Below, piece by piece: positions 45,120-55,700 of a stretch of 64,000 nt of DNA (positions within the stretch are counted from its first letter, which is position 1; each line of letters starts with the position of its first letter). Source of the DNA: Bathynomus jamesi (taxonomy: Eukaryota; Arthropoda; Malacostraca; Isopoda; Cirolanidae); assembly GCA_023014485.1 (NCBI GenBank), contig JAJOZX010003214.1, positions 293,501 through 357,500 of the forward strand. Direction: 5' to 3'. The notes under the pieces were generated by a model. It did not search any database. It was not told the origin of the DNA and saw only the letters and a program-made list of their open reading frames with translations. A program made the position numbers and the translations under genes.

Positions 45120-45390
45120 ATGAATAGAAACGACATAAGTGTTAAGGAACGTTATATGCGCATATTCACGATTTGCGAGGGTGCCCTCTCATGGCATTGG
45201 TTTCTGCCCTATGTGGGAGAATTTCGATTTGTGATTGAGTGAGGTCCGTAGCATAATGGTAGAGCGTCCAACCGGCAATTGGAAGGCCCTGGGTTCGATT
45301 CCCGGGCGGTTCGCATCATTTTTCATTATTCGTTATCTCTCCTCCTCGTGTGCAGAAACGTTCCTTAACACTTATGTCGTTTCTATTCAT
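45120..45390. mobile_element. 34-bp perfect-TIR element enclosing a tRNA-like sequence
   Basis: The ends at 45120-45153 and 45357-45390 are perfect 34-bp inverted repeats starting ATGAATAGAAACGACATAAG. Between them lies a tRNA-like sequence with A and B boxes. TA runs flank both sides, so a TA target duplication cannot be read. Confidence 0.85.
45239..45313 (+). tRNA. tRNA-like sequence (anticodon loop CCGGCAA)
   Basis: It has an A-box TAGCATAATGGTAGAGCG, an anticodon arm TCCAA-CCGGCAA-TTGGA with a perfect 5-bp stem, and a T-arm CTGGG-TTCGATT-CCCGG. The acceptor stem pairs imperfectly and position 33 is C rather than T, so a functional tRNA is doubtful. It is more likely a tRNA pseudogene or a polymerase III promoter captured by the surrounding element. 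Confidence 0.55.
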
Positions 45391-45399
45391 ATATATATA

Positions 45400-45450
<51 letters not shown>
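45391..45450. repeat. (TA)n microsatellite
   Basis: A TA run with one phase break near 45405. Confidence 0.95.
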
Positions 45451-45452
<2 letters not shown>

Positions 45453-45758
45453 CGCAAGGGGGTTCTAAGCTCGTTCTCTTGAGTGCTCTTTGTACTCGTT
45501 TGTACGTGCTTGTTCCTGGAGGTTTCACGTGCGCCCTCCCGGCCCTAGCACCCAAGGATGATGGGGCTCTACCCTGCAGTCCTTGGTCTTTTTCCACTTC
45601 GACTGTCCCCTCCACCCTTTCTTTTTCCTCTGTCTTTCCTCTCACTTTTTCTTTGTTTTTCCGCTGAGATATGCCCTTTTAAATAGAGGCGAATCGGTTC
45701 TTCCTGAACTTAAAAAAAAAAAAAAAAAAAAAAAAATTATATATATATATATATATAA
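45451..45758 (+). mobile_element. Possible retroposed segment ending in poly-A
   Basis: A CT-rich, GC-richer stretch starting CCCCGCAAGGGGGTTC ends in an A tract of about 24 (45712-45735) followed by (TA)n. The abrupt composition change and the A tail suggest the 3' end of a retroposed copy. No family was recognised. Confidence 0.4.
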
Positions 45759-46449
45759 ATAATCACATTTAATGGGCAGAAACCAAGTATTATAATGTAA
45801 CGTAAAATGAAAGTAAAAAGTTTACGATTTCGCAAAAACAATCCAATGCCGAATAATTCTCATACACTTCTTCCTCTTTCAACTAACATACACTTAATGA
45901 AATGAAAAGTTAAAAACAAAAAACCCTCAGGTTGCCATAAAAAATGCGCAAAGCGTTTAAACACAAAAAAAAAAACCCGAATACAATAAATGTATAACGA
46001 TGGCCGAAACTATATTTTAAGTTATAGAAAATAAAAACTCGAATTTATTTCGTGCTAAAGTCGTAAATACTGTATGTAGTCGAGCAGCCAGATGGCGTTT
46101 TTGTGGTGAACTTTTCATTTAAGGTTATAGAAGCTTTTTTAGCAGTTTTGTATCCTAAAATATGTGTAGAATTGAAAATCAATGGGTGCCACTCTGGCGC
46201 CCTTGACCATTTCTCTGTAGAACTCCACGAACTAGGTAGGGGTTAGAGGGGTCTCTGAGGTCTCCAAAAACGTGTTTTGAGAATTTGAGGAACCATTTTC
46301 ACCAGTTGATATTCTTTTTTTTCATAGATTTGTCTATCTATCTATATATTGTTTTATAGATATTTACGAATTCTGTTTATTACTTCTATTAAATATAATT
46401 GATTCCATTTTATTTAATATTTAATGCTCAATATGACTTTAATTATGTT
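45759..46449. other. AT-rich non-coding region
   Basis: No gene was recognised. A polypyrimidine/AG (TATGTTTCAG at about 46444-46453) may be the splice acceptor of the broken gene that follows. Confidence 0.4.
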
Positions 46450-46453
46450 TCAG

Positions 46454-48190
46454 ATTGAAAGAAAAGAAGAACTTTCGTGAAGTAAAAGATAAATTCAGTG
46501 AACATCATATCTTGTATTTTTGACTGTTCGAAAGATGAAAATCTTATAACGTCAGGTGCGAGACGAATTCAAAGCATCATTGCTACAAGTAAACAGCGTG
46601 GTGACAACCTTTATATTGAATTAAACTTAGAATCAAGGCTACAGAATAACCCAGAACTGACTATACAGTGTCATAAAACATGTTTTTCTACATATACGTC
46701 CAAAGCGCATATATCCCGTTCTTCACAAAAACGTGGAATCCAAGACAAGTCTGTTAGTGAACCGCCACCACGGAGACGCAGATCCGCTGAGTTTGATTTT
46801 AAGCAGCACTGTTTCATATGTGGTGACTATTGCAAACCTCGTGATCCAAAAAACCCATCGAGGTGGAAAACTGTCATTAAATGCAGTACAGCTGATCGAC
46901 CTGGACAAAAATCATTCAAAGACACTCTTCTTGACAAGTGCAATGAAAGGGGATATGGACTCGCAGACGAGGTTAGGATCAGACTTGTAGGTGCTCCAGC
47001 AGACCTTCATGCAGCTGATGGTCAGTATCGTCAGGTCTGCTACACAAAATTCACGACTGTAAAAAATATACATACCAGTTCAGAAAGTTCAACGAGTTCA
47101 AATATACGTGTGCATGAGGGTATCAACACTAGCAAATATCATGAAAGACAAAAAAACGTGTGGACATCTGTTGAACTCCATGACATTTAGTGTCACCTTA
47201 ATCTGTTCTGTCAAGGCGCCAGTTTATCAACCAATTGATTGAATATCTTGGCAGTGAGGTATTGGAAATGAAAATCCAAGGTTGTGCAAGCCTCATTGCC
47301 TTCAGGCAGCATATTCCATACAAAATACTTGAAGTTGATGATGACTCCGATGATCCTGTTCAAAGAGTTGTCAAACAAATCACGGAAGAAGCCAAAGGAA
47401 TTCAGCAACCTCGTGGTTATGACTTGGGACAGTTTGAACAATCTAAATCTCTAGAATTAACCAGCCCAACGTTGTTAGCTCTCATAGCTAATCTTGTATC
47501 CAATGGCAAAGTCACACGGATATCTCTCAGCATTTCGCAGACAATCCAATCTCATTACCAAAACATCAACTCAACGACCACAACGACCCCAACAATGCAG
47601 TGATATCCTTGCAGTGCACGCCTTAACAGGCTGTGACACAAGTTATCCATATGGTAAAGGAAAGCTCTCTGGAGTAAAATCGCTTCCAAACGTCAGCCTC
47701 CAGTCCATTGGAAATAAGGAAAGCACAGTAGCTGAGGTAATTACTGCTGGAATGCACCTTTCTCTTCTGTATGGATCGAAGACTGGAGTCGTCACTATGG
47801 ATGAACTGCGTTACAAAATATTCTCCAGCAGATCTGACACTCCCAAGATTAAGTAAGACCTTACCCGCAACAGAAGGACCGCATATTCCTCGTGCTCATT
47901 TGCGGGTCATGCTGTGGAAATCGGCAGAAGACCAGGATCCACCAACACTAAATATTCAGGATTATGGGTGGCAGGTCGTGAACAACAATCCAGAACCAAA
48001 GTTTGCTATCAATCAGAAAGCCCCTCCAGAACTACTTAAAGTTGTAGCTTGTGGATGTGGGACAGAAAATGCCCGTTCACGTAACTCACGTTCTCGCAAG
48101 GAAGCTAGTCTTTCTCGTACCACCTACTGCAGGTGTCAAGGACATGAACAGTGCCATAACCCCTATACGGACCACTCATATCTCGGATGA
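46454..48190 (+). pseudogene. Unknown multi-copy gene family (HALTGCDT family), frameshifted
   Basis: Frames 46498-47190, 47235-47603, 47494-47856 and 47771-48190 run in order as one protein. The N-terminal half has cysteine pairs CHKTCFSTY and HCFICGDYC and a late RQVCYTKF. The middle has GCASLIAFRQHI. The C-terminal half has DILAVHALTGCDTSYPYGKG, RAHLRVMLWKSAEDQDPP and a terminal cysteine cluster (CGCGTENARS...CRCQGHEQC). The GCDT...GKGK stretch recalls the GCDY...GIG block of FEN1/XPG nucleases, which suggests a PIN/FEN1-like fold; this is inference. A splice-like AG lies just upstream. Frameshifts at about 47190, 47590 and 47850 make it non-functional. Confidence 0.6.
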
Positions 48191-49585
48191 CGATGATGTT
48201 CTACATGACTGAATAAAAATTGTACCGTTACTTTCTCCATGGTATTTGATCTTGTTTATTCTTTCTGATGCCTTTGAAGGTGTTTTCCATATACAGTCTT
48301 TGTTTCCGTGTATTTATCTGGTTATAAATAGATAAAAGTGTACACCATAAAATACGTGCTGCAACACGTACCCGATACACCCGCTAATTACACGTGACCA
48401 TCGCTGAATTGCTTAATAATGTATAAATATAAACCACATTCACAATAAAAAGCCATATTTCGATCATAAATGTGACAAATATGTCAAAAATGTATATAAA
48501 GCCCATGTGAATTACAATTTATGAGATAAACAGGCAGGTTTTTCTTTGCTCCTCAAAAAAAAAATAAAAAAAATAAAAAAATTAAAAAATGCTCAACACG
48601 TACAACTTGGCACCCGGCTGTTCTTCAATGTGTATGGGGGCTCAACATGATAAAAACACTAAAATATGTTATATAACCATCATTGCAAGGTTCAGCCCTT
48701 TGGCAACTCGACTAATGTGGGTAATGAGTGAGCGTATTTCAAATAGTTCAAATGGAATGACTGTAAATGGTCTTTGAGTCTATTAAATACACACTCAATC
48801 CTTACACAACTGTTCAATAATTTTTCTTAGAATCTATCACACTTTAATAAATTGCATAGGCCTATTATACTGAGTAGTAATAATAATTTAACCTAGCTTA
48901 ATACTAACCTACACTTTATACTCTAATTCTATCTTATAATCCGTATAACAAACATTCGAAAATATGTAAGCTACGGGTTTTATATTTGTAGACTGGACTA
49001 CCTTACAATATTCAGCGAGGCTTCGTCATTCAGGCAGTTAAAATTAGTATTAAAAGGCAGCAGATCGTTGAGACTTTTGGTTTTTGTAACATTAAAACAT
49101 CGTTTTATTTTGTTCATTAACTCGGTAGAGGGACATATTCAAATTATCCCCAAACTGTAAACAAAACGAACGTGAAAACGCATTTTACATTTTATTATTT
49201 TATTAACTTTCGGTATTAAATTTTATTTAATACAGAAACTAACTTTAACGTTTAATTAAGTGAATACTGCAAGTTCGCTACGAATGAAGTTAAAACGTAA
49301 GGTGCGGTGTTTAAATAGCTACTTCCCGAGTTTGTTCACTGAGTTTGAATATAAAATGGTCGAATTCCATTACATTCGCAATTTCAAAAGCGAGCACTAA
49401 GACAGCGAGCAAAACCCACTCATACATCGCGTCGTAGTCCTTAAGGATGACGCGTCGACGTGATTATTTTATCTTCACTTACATTTAAATAATAAATTAA
49501 ACTGAAGGACGCCGAAATTTTGATAAACTTTCGAAGAAAAGGAACACCGTCGACCTTCCTTCCATTTTGGCAAGACTTCGTTCTT
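48191..49585. other. AT-rich non-coding; probably includes the 3' UTR of the Rubicon gene
   Basis: An A-rich run (48557-48592) and otherwise ordinary AT-rich DNA. Minus-strand AATAAA-type signals occur near 49189-49205, about 390 bp past the Rubicon stop. No other gene was recognised. Confidence 0.45.
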
Positions 49586-49783
49586 TCACCCGGAACTCGG
49601 CTCCTTTTTATTCTCCCTTCTCTCTCTCCTCTCACACCGAGGACAAGACCGGTTGGGAGAGAAACACACAAAATGGAAACATTCCCTGCATTTCGTGCAT
49701 TGCGTCACTGCGTCCAACTGGAAGGGGAAAATGGGGTTTCTTTCCCGGCAAATCTCGCAAATGAAGCCTTGGCCCAGGCAAAT
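49586..49783 (-). CDS. RUBCN: Rubicon exon I (terminal exon, last zinc-binding cysteines)
   Basis: The acceptor AATCGTCAG|ATTTGCCTG is in phase 0. It encodes GFICEICRERNPIFPFQL, CTKCRECFHFVCF and SCPRCERRERRENKK and then stops. The C-terminus is shorter than in vertebrate proteins. A transposon occupies the intron before it. Confidence 0.92.
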   Translation of the reverse strand: MCLGQGFICEICRERNPIFPFQLDAVTQCTKCRECFHFVCFSPNRSCPRCERRERRENKKEPSSG

Positions 49784-52700
49784 CTGACGATTAATAAATG
49801 TAATAAACAATAAATGAGAAAACAATATAAGAAAGAGACATCTTTTCTTCAAATGACAATGAAATCACGTTCAACTAAATACCGTATTGCGTTCGATCAT
49901 CTTCCGTGGCCACTGGCCAACATCCCTAAATTGCGTAACTTTTCTAACAGGGTATTGAAGCGATAATATTATGGGTTTGGGCAGATTGTATTATTAGATG
50001 TATCGAAAAGCGTCTAGTGTAGGTGTACGTAACCCGACTGAAGAAAAAACTAACTGACTGGTCTGGTGGAATCAAAGTGAAGATTATAGCGTTACAAAAT
50101 AGATTTATCAATGCATTAAAAATAACATTAGATTTATAAGAAAATTTATTATTCAACTAAAATTCATCCGTAAGTAATTATATTATCGAATTTTGCTATA
50201 ACTTAAGCATCGTACCATATACTGAAGCCTCTGAGTTTGTTACTTAGCGCTGTATTAAAGTTTAAATTACTAATCCAAATGGCATCTCTCGTATACAAAC
50301 AAATCCGCAGATTTAAAGATACAACAACAAATTAAATATCCGGCCGACGAGCCTCGGGTAGCACGGGGCTCATTCAGTAGGTAGCTCGGGTATAATTATA
50401 GAACCTTCTCGCCGATAGCATACATTGCCCACATCCACCAAAACTTAAATTATTTCTCTTCCAAAACCGTCGAGAACTCGCTAAAATTCAGAGAAGCCAC
50501 TTAAAAGATTTCATACCCACGTGAATTATCTTAAGTTTTGCTGACTATAAAATAATAGTGAGTCTTCGGCCTCTCTGATTCTCTTAACCCTAGATAGGCA
50601 ATCTGGGGTATAAACGACCCCACGCTTCCATTACCTTCGGTGAAACTTTTTTGATGATTAGAGCCTACCTATTAGGCAGGGTCGAAATTTTTGATTTCTT
50701 ACGTACATAGTGTGAGGTGGTTCAATCAATCATAGTAACACCATGGTAATATATTTTTGAATTCTGAGGACCCCTACCCTCCCCGTTTCAGTTTTTTCAG
50801 AAAATTCATAAAATTCGAGATAATTTGCGATTTACTTCGACATTTTTTTTTATTATTGCAAAAGTTCGCTCATAAAACAGTTATATTTATTTTGTAATGA
50901 AAAAAAATTTTAAAAATACAAAAATGCATGGAAAAAAAAATTTAAATACATAAATTTTTAGCTATTATTGGTAGAAATTTAGAAATTAAGAGAAATTAAG
51001 AGAAATTCAATAAAATTTTTGACCTAAAACTAATGTTTTTTTTATTCCTTCCATTGACCTTTCCACTCAAAAGTAGGCAGTTCTTTTCTAGACTCTAAAG
51101 TATTTAAAATAAATTTATGCCGATTAATATAACCAATTCTTTCCTGGCTAGATTTAGTTACTAAGTTCACACCCCGTTCAACGCTTTGGCTGTGACATGG
51201 AAAATCTAGTATTTCTAGAGGTTTAGTTCTAATCTGAAGCAATTGCTCATTGGTAAAATTACTTAGCAAAGGTGGAGGAGTGATTATCTGCTCATTCCAA
51301 TTAATCAAATCAATATAATCATTTGCTAGAAAATTTATAGATCTTGCGAGCTCAAAATTTCTGGCTCCTGAAAACCCAGTTCTGGAAAGAATTATCTTTT
51401 GAATTGCTAGCTCTCTAATATGTAATCGTTCGTCAGAAACCATTGACAGGAGTATATTTTCAGGATTAGCGAAGTAAGCGTTGTTTTTCATGACCGGCTC
51501 AATAATTTTCTTGAATTTTACATCTAAATTTCGAAGAAGAATTGTCATAAACCAAAAATTTCGCGCACCCTCAGTGGCTTTTGGGTGTGATTTTATTTGA
51601 AACCACGCAGGGGCATAAAAATTGATGGCAAATATGACAAGATCTTTTAGGTTAGTATCATGATTTGATGTAGAAATGTATAGGCGGAGAACCCTATTAG
51701 CCAAAGTTAGCCACCTGGCGTGATTTAGTCGTCCTGGAGATCTTACAGCGAGACCCTCAGAAACATTTCCTGTTTGTATTGCATGACACATTTCGTACAA
51801 GTATTTTTGGTCACTACTCAAATCTTTTACAACCTTTATTAACTTTATTAATAATAAAATAAATACAGTAGTCTTTTTACAATTTACAATTTTTACAATG
51901 ACATGAATAATTGTGAAGCTCGACTATTTATTTTTATTTAATTTGGCCCTTAAGCTTTAGGCTTTACTGGGCTCTTATTAAAAATAAGTAGCTAGTTGTT
52001 ATAAATTAATAATAATAAATAAATAAATAAATAAGTAAATAAGTATTATTAATAGTTAAAACCTGTATTACAATATTAAACAATATTAATGGACAATATT
52101 AAACATTATTAGTGGACATTAATCCAAGATTTTTGTTAGTATCCCATTATTAATCGGGATTTCAACTTGGTTTTAAACAAATTTACATTCGCAATATTTT
52201 TTATATCGGCATGCGAGTCATTCCATAGTTTCAATCCAATGAAAATGGGTAGTTTTTGAGATGAAGACAATCTAAATTGAGGTATAACAAGCTTTGATCT
52301 ATTTCTGGTCTGATACGAGTGGATTCTTGATGAGTTACAAAATATCTATTTATCCATTGCAAATTAATGATTTTGTTCTTACACTCGTAAATAAAAATAA
52401 AATGTGCCAGTTTGGTTATATCGTTGAGCTTTAGTAGGTTTAGCTCTTTAAATAATGCACTAGAGTGATCAAGGAAATCAGCATCAGATAATAACCTTAT
52501 TGCTCGTTTTTGGATGACAAAGATACCATTTAATGCGTTGTTAGCGGAGTTTCCCCAAACAAGGGTGCAGTATGTTATATAAGGAAGAACAAGAGTATGA
52601 TAAAGAGTCAATAAAACTTGTTTAGGGACTACATTTCTAAGTTTAAACATTATAGCAACGCTATTACAAAATGATCAACCTCACAATATGTACCTAAGCA

Positions 52701-55700
52701 AAATCTTGATCTTGACCCCTTTTCGACCCGGCCTACTACCTATCTACGGTTAATTGTGCGAGATTTTCGACTCTAGTAAATGCTATTACACTTATTTCAC
52801 ATAAATCTAATAAAAAAGTGGATTGGCCAACACTAACAGTTCATGCTACTCAAGTTACTGCCAGAACAATGTCCCAGTTGTATGTAACAGTACCGATAAT
52901 TATAATAAAGCCATAGTGACCAATTCGAATCACTGGATTAAAATAAAAACAGACGTATGGCCTTACCTGGCAATTCGATATGTGGTTGATGCATGTCGTC
53001 GTCAGTTGCTTAGTTTGTTGCAAAATTTGTCCTCTCTTAACGGAGAGTAGGTCGTCCAAGGAATATACGTGAGGCTCCGTCGACCAATGCAAGGGAACTC
53101 TCTCCAACAAAGTCTTCTCTCTACAATTACGTCACAATGAATTCCGTATTAATAGGTCGTCAAAATATGCTTCATAAACAATCCCCCATTTCAGTATTCT
53201 CAGAACTAAGTTTATTCACTTCAATCTTGAACGTTTTGACGTACGTTATCTAAGGACCCATTTCCCATGGGATGAGCATGACGCTTCAACTCGGCACCAA
53301 AGATACTCAAAGCAATTGCATACACAACGATACGAAGTGATTACCACCGAAAATAAGGTATTACCTCAACTTCACGGGTCCAGTGTTACCCTCAAAAACT
53401 AAGGGTATCCAAGGAATGGACGAGAAAAATTATATGTATAGAGACAGCATACAACTGCTTTAATTGAGGGCATTTTTCTTTAAATTGAGCACTAAGACAC
53501 GAAGTACAAAAATAAACATCTTACTTAGTAGCTCTGCTGCAGGTGAAGATGTAAACTCTTGCGTGGAAGAGCTGAAAGCGGTAGAGGAGTGTCTGGTGAA
53601 GGTCTCTCGAATGTTTGTAAAGTCTTGGGTTCAGTGTTCCAAGATGAAACAGAGGATCGGCGCTCATGCGACTCAGCAATTCAAAGGAGAAGTTACAAAC
53701 AGCGTATCTGGATTACAGTTATTATTACTGGTACGATGAGGTAAATTTAAAATGTAAAGGTTTGCATTATAATATGCCCACAAACAAACGGAGTTACCAT
53801 AGTAACCCTGAGGCAGGTAAAATGGAGAGACTATACAAACTATATACCAAATACATTGGAACAAGCTACGTTGGTACGAGATTGGACTCGGGCTGGGAAT
53901 GACCGAGTTCAATTCTCATCGTCGCCGCGATTGGAGTTGCTCAGGTCTATGTCTGGATATGACCTGTTTCGGCGATATTTTTTCCGTCTGTAGAAATGCA
54001 AATTGGAATGGTACTTTGTATGTATAAAACAAGATTTCACCTCTATTCTTACTTTTTAAAGTCCCATTTGTGGAGGACTTTGGCAGGCACGATCGCCTTC
54101 TTGTTGCTATGACAACTGGTGCAGAAAAACCGCCCCAAGTAATGACACAAGCGAAAGTGGCCGCTCAGCTTCTCAGACACTAAAAGGCCACATCCTGCAC
54201 AACGCCACTTCTGGGCAATCAATCGAGCTTTTCGCCTGTGGAAATTAATCGCAATTCTACAAACGCTCATCTTTACTCCAATTAAATGAAAACACAAAAA
54301 AAATCTCTTGTAAATGTTCATGATTTAATAAATTTACTAGGAAAATGCTAAGCGAGCAAATATAAATGTGAAAAACAATAACAAAAGCCCGCAAAAGCAT
54401 CTTAACATTGAAGTGAATAAGATTAATAAAGTCGTCTGCTGAATCTCAACGGATGTTCATCAAAATAGATAAAAATCGATCAATTCGAGATATTTTTACT
54501 GAAATCCTTACTTGGTATTTTTATGAAGGGTAAGAATGAGCTGTGGTCTCGGAGGTGCCCAATCCGGGGTTCCCCTCAAAAGAGGCTGAAAGGTCTCCCC
54601 TTCGACGTCATCGGGACTTACAGCGACGCTATTTGGCATCGGAAGAAGCTGTGAAAAGGGCGGAACAAGACCGAAGGTAGAGAAACAAAACAAAAAGGAA
54701 CACTAAGAAAAATGTTCTCAATGCGTAAAAACACCTTTAAAAAATGACATGTAAAAATATTTAATACTTATTTTGGTTTAGCTCTTGATTAAGTAACCTT
54801 TTTTGGAATGGAAGGACATTTGCATTTTATACAAAAATAAAAAATGACACAAACATATCTGGAATACTTTTCTTAAAAATATGTTAGGGTGTGTCAATTT
54901 TGTCAACTTTTTTCAAATCAATTTTGGTAGTGAAAATATAGTGTCTTTTCACGTCAAAACTTGAAATTGGCCAACCAAAATGAAATAAAATAACCCTTAC
55001 CTACATCAATTTTACCTTAAAGCTTCAGAAATTGACTCTCTTACTAAATAATACGACATAAATTGATTAACTATTCATCTGTCACAGAATTATCCCACTG
55101 ATCGCATGTGGAGTGTTTTCAAGGTCATATAGTTGTTGTACAATGTACAAGTCACAACATGAATAGAACTGTCCCTCACTCTCAGTTGCCTCTTAGATGT
55201 CATAGACGGTGGTTTGCTGTTGCTCTTGTACCTACTTCATAGTTATTCTACTAGACGAATACTACAGTTTAACTGTAAGTATGGATTATTGATTATTACA
55301 ATTATTTATTATCATCATATTCTTCTGTCTAATTATGTTGTAATCCCATGAAATATTTTTTTATTGAATTTTAGAACATCGAATGACTAAACTTTGAAAC
55401 ATCGTAATTGATATAAAATGCTTAAATGTTTTTCTTTCTTTTCAGATATTCCTAAGATGCCAAAATTGAAGACAAGAGGTCAGTCGTCATGCCACTTGAG
55501 CCTGTTAGTCGGTACAGGCAAGGAGCTTCCCGTATCAGAACTACCAACAGTGCGAGACATGCTGAGACTAGGGTTACTCCTTCGTGAACAAAATACAAAG
55601 GATAGAAGGAACTACACAGAAAAAGAGCTCATAAGGGACATGATTCCCCCTCTTCTGCATCAGTGGAAAAAAGATAGTGTTATTCAAACCACCTGTACTT

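Larger units (their letters stand above)
50673..52735 (-). mobile_element. Divergent hAT-like transposon, copy 3, in a Rubicon intron
   Basis: The ends are TAGGCAGGGTCGAAA and TTTTCGACCCGGCCTA, with an exact 8-bp duplication CTACCTAT (50665-50672 and 52736-52743). This duplication length places the family with hAT-type elements. A 5'-truncated LINE has inserted within it. Confidence 0.92.

Noticed and set aside
44844..45468. Open frames ending in Tyr-Ile repeats
   Set aside because: They are translations of TA microsatellites.
53464..53912. Plus- and minus-strand open frames of 60-90 codons
   Set aside because: They are shadows over the real Rubicon exon at 53525-53707, which lies in a different minus-strand frame and has splice borders.
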